Shown: one piece after another, positions 9,089-17,831 of the stretch
How the letters are laid out: the number at the start of each line of letters is the position of its first letter
Position numbering within the stretch: position 1 is the stretch's first letter
The notes under the pieces: generated by a model
Databases searched by the model: none
What the model saw: the letters and a program-made list of their open reading frames with translations, nothing else
Told to the model about the DNA's origin: nothing
Program-made: the position numbers and the translations under genes
Source: Brevundimonas naejangsanensis
Lineage (GTDB): Bacteria; Pseudomonadota; Alphaproteobacteria; Caulobacterales; Caulobacteraceae
DNA length: 64,000 nucleotides
Assembly (NCBI RefSeq): GCF_003627995.1
Contig: NZ_CP032707.1
Span: forward strand, 231,001 to 295,000
Reading direction: 5' to 3'

Positions 9089-10299
9089 CGCGCGTCACAC
9101 CCGAAGAGCGACAGATCGACCGCCTCCGCCATCATTCGGTAGCCCTCGTCATTGGGGTGGAGCTTGTCGTCGCGGGCGGCGCCCGCGCGGAAGGCCTCGG
9201 GATCGGCCGGATCGCGGACGGCCGCGTCGAAGTCCACGACCCCGTCGAAGGCGCCGCCGTCGCGCATGAAGGCGTTGAGGGTCCGGCGCGCCTCGGACGA
9301 CGGGGCGTCGTAGCGCTCCGAACCCTTGAACGGCGTCAGGGTGCCGGCGACCGCCTTCACCCCGTGATCGTGCAGGCGGGCGACCAGTTGGCGATAGCCC
9401 TGGATCATGTCCGCCGCGTTGCGGCCCGGCTTGGCGGGATCGCCCCCGTGCCGGATGTCGTTGATGCCTTCCAGCACGATGACGTAGTTGACTTGAGGCA
9501 GGGCCAGGATGTCCCGGTCCAGCCGCGCCAGGCCCGAATGGGATCGGCCGTGGTCCAATAGCTTGTTGCCGCTGATCCCCTGATTCAGCACGACGACCTG
9601 GCCGGGGCAGGTCGCCTCGAAACGGCGCGCCAGGACGCTGGGCCAGTCGCGCTCGGCGCCCAGGGTGGCCGTCGCCCCCTCGGTGATGGAGTCGCCGAAA
9701 GCGACCACCACGATCGGCGCCGTCTCGCGTTCGCCATAGACGGCGGAGATCACGTTCTGGCGGTAGTCCAGGGCGACCTCGTCGCCGGGCGTCGCCTCGC
9801 CCTGCCCTATCCGAACAACCGTGCGGCGTACGGCGGGGCGGGTCGCCTCGGGGAAGCGCAGGCTGACCGAGACCTGGGAAAAGGCCGGGGCCTGCAGAGC
9901 CACCGGGTCGCTGACCAGGACGGAGCCGACCGGGATCACCACCTCGCTGCGCCCGTCGAAGAGAACGGGCGTCGTCGCAGCTTCGTCCGGCCCGCTGACC
10001 CTCATGTCGGCGACTCGCAGCGGCGCATCGCCCAGTTCGTTGCTGATGCGCAGCCGGATGCCTCGCACCGACGCTCCCAGACGCATGTCCTGGCGAACGG
10101 TCTGCCCTTCGAACTGCACGGGCGCCTCGGGCGTGCCGTCCTTCCGGTCGGGCGCGGGCGAAGCGGTCCAGACCGGGGTCCAGACCTGCGCCGAGGCCGT
10201 CGTGGCGCCCGCAGCGGCGACGAGGGCCGCCGCCACACAGGCCGCTCGCCGGTTCAAGCGGCGAGGGAGCGGCAGCCGGACAGAGGTCGAACGGATCAT
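9085..10299 (-). CDS. secreted SGNH/GDSL-family esterase
   Basis: A 404-residue protein with a signal peptide (about 1-38, ending ASAQ). A beta-rich N-terminal region (about 45-175) precedes the SGNH hydrolase domain. All four blocks are visible: GDSIT with nucleophile Ser204, the Gly/Asn block NQGISGN (about 239-245), EGINDI, and DKLHPND with Asp378/His381. It would act in the periplasm or outside the cell as a carbohydrate esterase. Because it is translationally coupled to KDG kinase inside an alginate locus, O-acetyl removal from acetylated alginate is a reasonable but unproven role. The family also includes lipases and other deacetylases. Confidence 0.8.
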   Translation of the reverse strand: MIRSTSVRLPLPRRLNRRAACVAAALVAAAGATTASAQVWTPVWTASPAPDRKDGTPEAPVQFEGQTVRQDMRLGASVRGIRLRISNELGDAPLRVADMRVSGPDEAATTPVLFDGRSEVVIPVGSVLVSDPVALQAPAFSQVSVSLRFPEATRPAVRRTVVRIGQGEATPGDEVALDYRQNVISAVYGERETAPIVVVAFGDSITEGATATLGAERDWPSVLARRFEATCPGQVVVLNQGISGNKLLDHGRSHSGLARLDRDILALPQVNYVIVLEGINDIRHGGDPAKPGRNAADMIQGYRQLVARLHDHGVKAVAGTLTPFKGSERYDAPSSEARRTLNAFMRDGGAFDGVVDFDAAVRDPADPEAFRAGAARDDKLHPNDEGYRMMAEAVDLSLFGCDAR

Positions 10300-10328
10300 G
10301 GCAAGGCCTCGATGGAGACAGGGTCGCG

Positions 10329-10355
10329 GCGAAGGCGGGACGCGCCCGCCTTCGC
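10329..10355. other. perfect 11-bp hairpin between esterase and SDR genes
   Basis: GCGAAGGCGGG and CCCGCCTTCGC form an uninterrupted 11-bp stem around a 5-nt loop in the 67-bp gap inside the minus-strand operon. No T tract follows on either strand, so it is not a classic terminator. It may stabilise mRNA ends or set relative expression of the esterase/kinase pair. Confidence 0.6.
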
Positions 10356-10366
10356 ACGCTCCCGGA

Positions 10367-11119
10367 TCAGGAGAAGTAGGTTCCGCCGTTCACGTCGACG
10401 TTGGCGCCGGTCATGAAGTTGGCGGCGTCCGACGCCAGGAAGACGGCGACGTCGGCGGCTTCCTGCGGGCGGCCTTCGCGGCGCAGCGGGGTGGCGTTGG
10501 CCACGGCCTGGCGCACTTCCGGCTTGGTGAAGTCGTCGTGGAAGCGGGTCGAGATCATGCCGCAGCACAGGGAGTTGACGCGGATCCCCTTGGGACCCAG
10601 TTCCTTGGCCATGGCGCGGGTGAAGGTCATGACCGCCGCCTTGGACGCCGCATAGAGCGAAGCGCCGGGGCCGCCGCCGTCACGCCCCGCCTGGGAGGCG
10701 AAGTTCACGATGGCCGCGCCTTCCGACATGTGCGGCACGACCGCCCGCGTCGTCAGGAAGGTCGAGCGGAAGTTCACGTCCATGACCTTGTCGAAGAAGG
10801 CGTCGTCGATCTCGAGCAGGGGCTTGCGCGCCACCATGCCGCCGGCCGTGTTGACCAGGATGTCCACGCCGGGGCCGAACGCCGCCTGGGCGGCCGACAC
10901 CAGGCCGTCGACGCCCTCGGGCGTGGTGACGTCGGCGCGGTGCAGCACCGCGGTTCCGCCCGCTGCCTCGATCATGCTCAGCGTCTCTTCCGCGCTGGCG
11001 GCGTCGTTGGCGTAGTTGACCACCACCTTGGCGCCTTCGGCGGCCAGCTTCAGCGACACCTCGCGTCCGATGTCGCGCCCGCCGCCCGTGACGATGGCCA
11101 CCTTGTTGTTGAGTTTCAT
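10367..11119 (-). CDS. SDR-family reductase, probable DEH reductase of alginate catabolism
   Basis: A 250-residue classical short-chain dehydrogenase/reductase. It has the dinucleotide motif TGGGRDIG (about 11-18), NTAGG (90-94), and the catalytic Ser142 with Tyr156-x3-Lys160 in SLYAASK. In alginate pathways such an enzyme reduces 4-deoxy-L-erythro-5-hexoseulose uronate (DEH) to 2-keto-3-deoxygluconate, the substrate of the adjacent kinase gene. ATG 11119 (MKLNNKVAI) is chosen over an upstream TTG because it aligns with family N-termini and follows AAGAGCGAG. The assignment of DEH as substrate comes from context only; KduD-like activity is the alternative. Confidence 0.8.
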   Translation of the reverse strand: MKLNNKVAIVTGGGRDIGREVSLKLAAEGAKVVVNYANDAASAEETLSMIEAAGGTAVLHRADVTTPEGVDGLVSAAQAAFGPGVDILVNTAGGMVARKPLLEIDDAFFDKVMDVNFRSTFLTTRAVVPHMSEGAAIVNFASQAGRDGGGPGASLYAASKAAVMTFTRAMAKELGPKGIRVNSLCCGMISTRFHDDFTKPEVRQAVANATPLRREGRPQEAADVAVFLASDAANFMTGANVDVNGGTYFS

Positions 11120-11161
11120 CTCGCTCTTAATCCTTGAAAGCAAAGTGATGAGTGAAGGGGA

Positions 11162-12448
11162 TCAGCCGCGCGCCGACGAGACGTCGACCTTCTCGATGCG
11201 GCCGGTCACAACCCAGATCGCGACCAGGCACAGCGGTACGAGCGCGGCCACCAGGATGAAGATCGGGGCGTAGGAAACCTTGGTCATGACCGGCACCAGC
11301 CAGGTGGTGATCAGGGTCCCGGCCACGGCCGCCATGCCGCCGACGCCCGCCAGGGAGCCGACCGACTTGCCGTGGAAGACGTCGCCGGGCAGCGTCTGGA
11401 TGTTGCCGATGGCGACCTGGAAGCCGAACAGGACGGCGGCGATGGTCAGCACGGCGACCGTGGGATCATTGGCCAGAACCGCGCCCAGCAGGGCCGGCGC
11501 CATGATCAGGCAGCCCAGGGTGATGACCCATTTGCGGGCGCGGTCGACCGAGCGGCCCGAGGCGATCAGACGCCCCGACAGCCAGCCGCCGAACAGGCTG
11601 CCCAGCATGGCCCCGACGAAGGGCACCCAGGCGAAGATGCCGATCTGCTTGATGTCGAAGGAGAAGGTCTCGGCCAGGTAGATCGGCAGCCAGGAGACGA
11701 ACAGCCACCAGATGGGATCGAGAAAGAAGCGGGCCAGGACGATGCCCCAGCTCTGCCGGTGCGACATCATCTGCTTCAGGCTGGGCGCCTTGGCGGGTTC
11801 GGCCTCGGGCTCCGCGGCCGTCTCGGCGGGGGCGTCCAGGATCAGGGCGCGCTCGGCGGCGTTGACCCAGGGGTGCTTGTCCGGCCCGGCGCGATAGATC
11901 ACCAGCCAGGGCAGCACCCAGATGAAGCCGAGGGCGCCTACCAGCAGGAAGGTGCCCTTCCAGCCCAGCGACAGGAAGAGCAAGGCGATCAGCGGCGCCG
12001 AGACGATGGCTCCGATCGAGGCCCCGGCATTGAAGATGCCCTGGGCGAAGGCGCGCTCCTTGGGCGGGAACCACTCGGCGTTGGCCTTGACCGCGCCGGG
12101 CCAGGCGCCGGCCTCACTGACGCCCAGCATGGCGCGGAAGATGCCGAAGGAGGCGATGCTGCTGGCCGTGGCGTGCAGGGCGATCGAGATCGACCATAGG
12201 CCAATCGACCAGGCGAATCCCAGGCGCGTGCCGATGCGGTCGAACAGCCGTCCGAAGGCGAACTGGCCCGCCGCGTAGAAGAGCATGAAGATGGTGACCA
12301 GAAGGGCGTAGTCCTCCTTGGTCGCGCCGATCTCGCCGGCGATCTCGGGCCACATCACCGCCAGGGCGTTGCGGTCGATGTAGTTGATCACCGTGGCCAC
12401 GGCGATCATGGCGATGATGGCCCACCGGATGGCGGATCTCTTTTGCAT
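11162..12448 (-). CDS. MFS transporter of hexuronate/oligouronide type
   Basis: A 428-residue major facilitator protein with about 12 membrane helices and the conserved loop GRLFDRIGTR between helices 2 and 3. It resembles the ExuT/anion:cation symporter branch, with NYIDRNALAV in helix 1. It would bring unsaturated uronates or DEH across the inner membrane. ATG 12448 (MQKRSAIRW) is chosen because GGGGAGGA lies about six bases upstream and the longer frame adds 27 charged residues before helix 1. It sits between the lyase and reductase genes, as in other alginate loci. Confidence 0.85.
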   Translation of the reverse strand: MQKRSAIRWAIIAMIAVATVINYIDRNALAVMWPEIAGEIGATKEDYALLVTIFMLFYAAGQFAFGRLFDRIGTRLGFAWSIGLWSISIALHATASSIASFGIFRAMLGVSEAGAWPGAVKANAEWFPPKERAFAQGIFNAGASIGAIVSAPLIALLFLSLGWKGTFLLVGALGFIWVLPWLVIYRAGPDKHPWVNAAERALILDAPAETAAEPEAEPAKAPSLKQMMSHRQSWGIVLARFFLDPIWWLFVSWLPIYLAETFSFDIKQIGIFAWVPFVGAMLGSLFGGWLSGRLIASGRSVDRARKWVITLGCLIMAPALLGAVLANDPTVAVLTIAAVLFGFQVAIGNIQTLPGDVFHGKSVGSLAGVGGMAAVAGTLITTWLVPVMTKVSYAPIFILVAALVPLCLVAIWVVTGRIEKVDVSSARG

Positions 12449-12495
12449 GTCTGGTCCTCCCCTTGTCGGGCCGGTCGCGCGCGGCGCCGGCCTCT

Positions 12496-14709
12496 CTATT
12501 GATCCAGTCGCGCCCAGGGCCCGGTCCAACGCCAGGTCCGGCCGTTCGCCGTGACGACGTGGGCGGCGCGGGGCGACGGATCGTCGGCGACGCCCAGGAC
12601 CACCGTCTTGCCCGAGGCGAGGGTCACGACGACCACCTCGGCGTCGGCGCCCCGCACGCTGCGCAGGTCGCGGATGGCGCTGTCGGCGCCGACCACGGTC
12701 TCGGCCCGCCCGTCGTAGCGGCCGTGCGGCTCCAGCACGCCGACGAAGGTCGCGTCCTTCTGGCCGTCGGCCCGCAGGATCAGGGCCGGCTCGCGGCGCA
12801 GGTTGAAGTCCGGGTCATTGGCGCCGCTCTCGGCCAGGATGGCCTGGGCCGGCACGCTCGAGGCGAAGCGCCAGGTGTAGAAGCGGCCGTCCAGCAGCCA
12901 GGTCAGGCTGCGACTGTCCTGCGAAGGCTTGGAGACCGCATCGACCCACAGGTGCTGATAGCCGTCCGATGCGCCCAGGACGGGGCGCTCGGCCACCGCC
13001 CGCTCGGCCTCGAAGCCCAGCTTCATGATATGGCCGTTGTAGTGCAGCGGCAGGTCGTAGCGCGCCGGACGCTCGCCGGAGATGCGCAGCAGGTCGATCA
13101 CGACCGGCCGCTCCAGTTCGGGATGCTCGACCAGGGCCTGGGTGCGCGTGAACGTCACGCCTTCATAAGCTCCGGCCTGACGCGCCGAGACGATCTGCGT
13201 CCCCTCGGCCTTGTCGAAGAAGAGCACCTGGGGCGCGTGGTTCTCACCCGTCTGCCAGTGGCCGCCGAACTGGTCGCGCTCGTTCACCACCAGGGTGTTG
13301 TGGGCGACCGTCGCCTTGGCCCAGCTGGTGTTCTCAGGCAGGTAGATGCCGCCCGCCTTGGCCTCGATGTTGAGGAAGCGCGCGGCGCCGTAGTCGGTCA
13401 CCACCGTCTGGCCATTGTCGTAGAAGAGCCAGTTCAGCTTGTCGAAATGGCCATGCCCCATACCCATGGCGGTCGCCTTCTGGACCAGGGCCTGACCGTC
13501 CTCGCCGCGCGCGCGGATGATGGCCAGGGCGCCCCGCGTCCCGTCAGGGCCGTCGCTCAGCAGGACCGAACGGAAGGCGTAGGGCCGCGCCGCGCCCGAG
13601 GCCGCCGCCTCGGCCACCTTCAGCCCCTCGGGCGACAGTATGGTGCGCCCCTGCCGTTGGGCGATGGACAGCAGGCCTGCGTCCTGGGTGCGCGCGTAGA
13701 CGGAGGCCACGCCCGTGACCAGTTCCTCGGTGTCCAACCCCTTGTCGAGGATGGCGTCGTTGATCGGGATGAAATAGCCGCCGTAGCTCGACTGGATCAG
13801 CGTATCCACGGCCTTGAGCAGCACCCCGTCGCGGCGCTGGAAAATGCCGCGTCCCGGTTCGTTCCGGTCAATCGCGCCGGCGAAGATGATGAAGGGGGCC
13901 AGGGCGTAACGCTGATAATAGGGCCCCTCTTCATAATAGCCGTCAGGCGAGAAGAGCTGGTCGACCTGAGTCAGGAAACCGGCCGAGCCGTCCTTCTTCA
14001 GCCCGGTCAGGGCCTTGTCCGACAGGTCGCGATCGCGCAGCACATAGCCGGTCATGCCGACGGCGGCGACCGCCCAGGTGGCGTGGTTGTGGATGCGCTC
14101 GAAATTGTTCGGCGTCTCATGGGACAGGAAGCCGGCCATGCGACGGAAGACGTCGTCGTCGATGCGGCGACGCTCTTCGGCGGTCAGGGTCTCGCGGATC
14201 GCGTCATAGCCCTGGATCGAATAGACCAGCCAGACCGAGTCGTTCAGCGTCTGCCAGAATAGGCGCCCCGGGATCTCTCCCCGCCCGGCCGGGTGCTTGC
14301 CCAGGGTCGGATAGAGTTCGGCGTATTCCAGCAGCAGGTCGCGGGCGAAGTCGGCGTAGGCCTTGTCGCCCGTCAGCCGATACAGGGCCCCGGCGTTGTA
14401 GATGGCCTGGTAGTTCCGCTTGTGCTGCTCGTGGGTGTAGCCGCCGCCGGGATCGCGCGGCGTGGGCACGTTCACGCCCTGGGCCATGGCGGCGCGAACC
14501 AGAGCCTCGACCCGCTCGCGCTCGACGGCGAACAGGGGATAGGCGGACCCCGCCTCGGCCATCCGCCGCCATTCCTGGGGCGTGGTCAGCACCGGCGCGG
14601 TCTCGGCCGAAACGACGGCGGAGGCTGGCGCGACGGGAGCAGCCGCCGCCGGGGCGCTCAGGGCGCTGCCGGCGAGCAGAAGGGCGGTCAGAGGCAGGGC
14701 GCGCAGCAT
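12496..14709 (-). CDS. PL17 oligo-alginate lyase (heparinase II/III-like)
   Basis: A 737-residue exported lyase. A signal peptide (about 1-24) is followed by an alpha/alpha toroid and a heparinase II/III-like beta domain. The catalytic signatures match PL17: NNFERIHNHATW (about 201-212, with Asn208/His209), GYYEEGPYYQRYAL (257-270, Tyr258/Tyr265 region) and HGHFDKLNW (419-427, His419/His421/Asp423 in the region that binds metal and substrate). PL17 enzymes release 4-deoxy uronate monomers from alginate oligomers. The ATG immediately follows the PL6 stop codon, so the two lyases are co-translated; PL6 would make oligomers and this enzyme would finish them. Confidence 0.9.
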   Translation of the reverse strand: MLRALPLTALLLAGSALSAPAAAAPVAPASAVVSAETAPVLTTPQEWRRMAEAGSAYPLFAVERERVEALVRAAMAQGVNVPTPRDPGGGYTHEQHKRNYQAIYNAGALYRLTGDKAYADFARDLLLEYAELYPTLGKHPAGRGEIPGRLFWQTLNDSVWLVYSIQGYDAIRETLTAEERRRIDDDVFRRMAGFLSHETPNNFERIHNHATWAVAAVGMTGYVLRDRDLSDKALTGLKKDGSAGFLTQVDQLFSPDGYYEEGPYYQRYALAPFIIFAGAIDRNEPGRGIFQRRDGVLLKAVDTLIQSSYGGYFIPINDAILDKGLDTEELVTGVASVYARTQDAGLLSIAQRQGRTILSPEGLKVAEAAASGAARPYAFRSVLLSDGPDGTRGALAIIRARGEDGQALVQKATAMGMGHGHFDKLNWLFYDNGQTVVTDYGAARFLNIEAKAGGIYLPENTSWAKATVAHNTLVVNERDQFGGHWQTGENHAPQVLFFDKAEGTQIVSARQAGAYEGVTFTRTQALVEHPELERPVVIDLLRISGERPARYDLPLHYNGHIMKLGFEAERAVAERPVLGASDGYQHLWVDAVSKPSQDSRSLTWLLDGRFYTWRFASSVPAQAILAESGANDPDFNLRREPALILRADGQKDATFVGVLEPHGRYDGRAETVVGADSAIRDLRSVRGADAEVVVVTLASGKTVVLGVADDPSPRAAHVVTANGRTWRWTGPWARLDQ

Positions 14710-16869
14710 TCAGTGTCCTTCCCGCGCCGCGATGGGCGCGATGTCGGTTTGCATCTCGGGCGTGCGGACCAGGCGGTTCCCCGCCACGGCCAGCACGGGC
14801 TCGCCGACGCGGTGGGAGAAGCTGATCGCGCCGCTGTCGGTCAGGGTGTTGTCGACCAGTTCGGCGTGCTGGACGCCGCGCATCAGGATCGACGGCCGTT
14901 CGGCCGAACCGACCCGCTCGAAGCTCGCCCCCTTGATCACCAGGCGCGGCCCGAAGGTGCTCTCGTCCGTGCCGCCGCGATAGAGGTCGACGACCGGGCC
15001 GCCGATGCGGCTGAAGGCGCCGCCTTCGATCTGCACCAGTTCGGCGTTGTAGGTGCCCCGGTCGTCCGTCTCGGCGGCGGCCGAGATCACCGAGCCGGTG
15101 ATGTTGTCCACCCGCACGTCGCGCAGCAGGACGCGGTCGGCCATGACGCCCTTGCCCAGGGCGATCAGGTTGAAGCCGCGATTGACCGTCAGGTCACGGA
15201 CCTCGACGTCCTCGAGCACCAGGTCGAAGTTGGCCGCGCTGGAGCCCGGCGCGACGCGGATCACCGCGTTGCCGGTCTCGTCGGGGGCGTCGGCTCCGGT
15301 CACCGACAGGCCAGCCAGCTTCAGCGATCCGCCCTTGGCCACCTCGAACAGAGAGGGCCGTGAGAAGGCGATCTCGACCCGCCCCTGCCCCGATCCGCGC
15401 ACCGTCAGCGGCGCGCCGACCGTCAGGGTCCGGTCGACCGCATAACGTCCCGGCGACAGCACCAGGACATCGCCCGGACGGGCGGCGGCGACGGCGGCCT
15501 CCAGCGCGCCCTCGGCCGGACCGACGGCGATCTCGGCGCCCTGGTCCAGGCGCACGGCCTGAACATCCTTGGGATACCAGGCCACCCCGGTCGCCTCGCG
15601 CGGGATCATGACCAGATCGGGCGAGGCGCCTGCGCCTTGCGGCGTCTCGGGGACCAGCAGACCGTTGGCGCCGCGCACCAGGGCGACGTCGCGCGCCTGG
15701 ATGTTGTCCGTGAAGGCGACGCCCGACAGGTCGCCCAGCCTCCGCATCGGATCGTGGCCGTCCACATTGACGATCAGGTTGCGCGAAAACCGGCTGTCGA
15801 TCGGCGGGGCCGAGCGCTCGGCGTCCATGCCCGCGCCCAGGAAGAGGCTGTGCGCGCCGATGATGGTGTTGTTCTCGATCACCGCGCCCACGACCTGATG
15901 GTAGCGGTTGATGGAGGAATTGGGGACGCCGTGCATCACGCTCAGCGCGGCGGTGAAGCCGTCGCCGGTGATCCCCTCCATGTAGTTGTTCCGCACCGTC
16001 TGGTGGCGGTTGATGACGCGGATGCCGCCGGTGTGCGGCTTGCCCCCGCCGAGGAAGACATTGTTCTCGACCAGGTTTCCGTCGCCGTGGCGCAGGACCA
16101 TGGACCCGCGCGAGTGATAGAAGACGTTGCCGCGATAGGTGTTGCCGCCCGACTTGTTCGAGACGATCTCGACCTCGCCGTCGGCGCCCTCGAACCAGTT
16201 GCTCTCGACCACGGTGTTGGAGGCCGACAGGGAGTCGGCGCTGGTGCCCACGCGCAGGGTCTCGCCGCCGTTGGACCCCAGGTTGGGGCGCGGGCCGAAA
16301 TAGTTGTGGTCGATGCGGTGGCGGTTATCGAGGCCCTGCTGCTCGTCGCGCACGACGACGAGCGTGGTCCCGACGTTGTTTTTGCCGGTCAGGTGGTTGT
16401 GATCGAAGCGGTTGTCGTGGCCGTACAGCGCCACCCAATTGTCCGAGGTGGCCCGGTCCGGCTTGTTGTAGCCGTCGATCACCAGGCCGGTGACGCGGCT
16501 GTCGACTGCGCGATGCTCCTTGGAGCGGCGGAAGGACACCACCTCCCCCGTCGGCGACCAGCCGTCGCGGAAGACCAGGTTGGACACCACCAGCTGGCTG
16601 CCCGCCAGCCGTAGATTGGACTGGCCCGACAGCACCACCCCGCCCGGGGTCTGGGCGGTCAGGGTGATCGGCCGGCCGGGCCGCCCCTCGGCCTCGAACA
16701 GGATCTGGAAGTCGCGCCACACCCCGTCCTTCAGAACGATGACGTCGCCGGGCTTAACCCCGCGCAGAGCCTGCTGATACTCCGCCGGCGTGGCCACCAG
16801 GGTCGACGTCTGGGCAGACGCCGCTCCGGCCCACAGCAAGGCGGCCGCAAGCGCCAATCTCGACAACAT
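14710..16869 (-). CDS. PL6-family alginate lyase (chondroitinase-B-like)
   Basis: A 719-residue exported protein with a signal peptide ending ASAQ (about 1-19). The N-terminal two-thirds is a right-handed parallel beta-helix with the family segments NGGETLRVG, EVEIVSNKSGGNTYRGN and VLRHGDGNLVENNVF, which carry the conserved Glu, Lys and Arg of the PL6 active site. The C-terminal 270 residues form a second beta-helix region, as in two-domain PL6 enzymes. It would cut alginate (poly-mannuronate/guluronate) in the periplasm or at the surface. It is first in a minus-strand operon with PL17, MFS, SDR, SGNH and kinase genes. A candidate operator lies 120-140 bases upstream. Confidence 0.88.
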   Translation of the reverse strand: MLSRLALAAALLWAGAASAQTSTLVATPAEYQQALRGVKPGDVIVLKDGVWRDFQILFEAEGRPGRPITLTAQTPGGVVLSGQSNLRLAGSQLVVSNLVFRDGWSPTGEVVSFRRSKEHRAVDSRVTGLVIDGYNKPDRATSDNWVALYGHDNRFDHNHLTGKNNVGTTLVVVRDEQQGLDNRHRIDHNYFGPRPNLGSNGGETLRVGTSADSLSASNTVVESNWFEGADGEVEIVSNKSGGNTYRGNVFYHSRGSMVLRHGDGNLVENNVFLGGGKPHTGGIRVINRHQTVRNNYMEGITGDGFTAALSVMHGVPNSSINRYHQVVGAVIENNTIIGAHSLFLGAGMDAERSAPPIDSRFSRNLIVNVDGHDPMRRLGDLSGVAFTDNIQARDVALVRGANGLLVPETPQGAGASPDLVMIPREATGVAWYPKDVQAVRLDQGAEIAVGPAEGALEAAVAAARPGDVLVLSPGRYAVDRTLTVGAPLTVRGSGQGRVEIAFSRPSLFEVAKGGSLKLAGLSVTGADAPDETGNAVIRVAPGSSAANFDLVLEDVEVRDLTVNRGFNLIALGKGVMADRVLLRDVRVDNITGSVISAAAETDDRGTYNAELVQIEGGAFSRIGGPVVDLYRGGTDESTFGPRLVIKGASFERVGSAERPSILMRGVQHAELVDNTLTDSGAISFSHRVGEPVLAVAGNRLVRTPEMQTDIAPIAAREGH

Positions 16870-16990
16870 GATGGCCTCCCCCTCCGGTCCGCTTTGGCGC
16901 GGACTTGTTCGCGGTTTTTCACCCGCAGGGGAAAGCTATCAGGGAGGTCGCCAAAGGCAACCACCTGGTTCGTATAAATCTGAGAAATTT

Positions 16991-17008
16991 CTAGACCAGT
17001 TGGCCTAG
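16991..17008. promoter_or_regulatory. candidate operator for the lyase operon
   Basis: The sequence CTAGACCAGTTGGCCTAG is nearly palindromic (CTAG...CTAG around CCAGTTGG). It lies upstream of the PL6 gene and overlaps the stop codon of the GntR regulator. On the minus strand it reads GGCCAACTGGTCTAG, which matches the site at 17775-17789 in 12 of 15 positions and the receptor-upstream site around 7865-7880. Confidence 0.55.
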
Positions 17009-17745
17009 ACGGAATGCGTGCTGATCAGGAAGCGTTCGCGGCTCGCGGCCATCTGGCGCTCCAGCGCCTCCAGGGCCGAGGCGGCGCTGGCGTCGAGCAT
17101 GGCGGCGAGCAGGCGGTTGAAGTGGGTCCGCATCGCCCGCCGCGCCGCGCCCGGGTCGCGCGCCTTCAGGGCGTTGAGGATGGCCGCGTGCTCCTCGACC
17201 CGCGAGGAGTCGTCGATCTCGCAGACCGCCTGGTGGGCGGCGCTGACGTCGGGCTGCTCGGTGCGCATGCGCCACAGGGTTTCGATGGTGTGCAGGACAG
17301 CCGCGTTGTTGGCCGAGGCGGCGATGACGCGATGGAACTCGCGGTCGGCGGCGTCGGGATCCAGGTCGGGGTTCTTTCCGCCCATGGCCTCGACCAGGTA
17401 GTCCAGCCGCGCCAGGGCCTCGTCGGTGATGACCGAGGCCGCCAGGGCCGCGGCCTCCGATTCGAACAGGGAGCGCGCCTCGGTGACCTCGAAGGGGCTG
17501 ACGGGCGGCAGGGCGTCCGCCTTCTGGGGCGTCGAGCAGACGAAGACGCCCGACCCCGTCTTGATCGCCAGCTTGCCCTGGGCCTGCAGCGCCACCTCGG
17601 CCTCGCGCACGGTCACGCGGCTGACGCCGAAGCGCTCGGCCAGCTCGCGCTCGCCGGGAAGCTTGGCCCCCGGCCCAAAGCCTTCGTCAGCGATGAGCTG
17701 AAGAATCTGATCGGCGACCGTGTGGAAGAGGCGTTTCTGGCTCAT
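17005..17745 (-). CDS. FadR-type (FCD) GntR transcriptional regulator
   Basis: A 246-residue regulator. Residues about 1-75 form a GntR winged helix with LPGERELAERFGVSRVTVREAE as the recognition region. Residues about 95-225 form the all-helical FCD effector domain, including the D-x3-H metal-type motif in DREFHRVIAAS. It is encoded between the lyase operon and the hydratase gene. Copies of a shared motif lie upstream of its own gene, of the PL6 operon and of the TonB receptor, so it probably represses the locus and responds to a keto-deoxy sugar acid. The ligand is inferred. Confidence 0.88.
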   Translation of the reverse strand: MSQKRLFHTVADQILQLIADEGFGPGAKLPGERELAERFGVSRVTVREAEVALQAQGKLAIKTGSGVFVCSTPQKADALPPVSPFEVTEARSLFESEAAALAASVITDEALARLDYLVEAMGGKNPDLDPDAADREFHRVIAASANNAAVLHTIETLWRMRTEQPDVSAAHQAVCEIDDSSRVEEHAAILNALKARDPGAARRAMRTHFNRLLAAMLDASAASALEALERQMAASRERFLISTHSV

Positions 17746-17774
17746 GCCCGCAGCTTAAACGAACCGCGGCGTCT

Positions 17775-17789
17775 GGCCAATCGGTCTGA
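17775..17789. promoter_or_regulatory. candidate operator upstream of the GntR gene
   Basis: GGCCAATCGGTCTGA lies 29-43 bases upstream of the regulator start and differs at three positions from the motif on the minus strand at 16991-17005. The position suits autoregulation. Confidence 0.45.
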
Positions 17790-17831
17790 CGCTCGCCGCC
17801 GCCTCCAAAACAGCGTGATATGGAGGTGCGC

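Noticed and set aside
12463..14262. 599-codon open frame antisense to the PL17 lyase
   Set aside because: The minus-strand gene is clearly a PL17 lyase; this frame is composition-driven.
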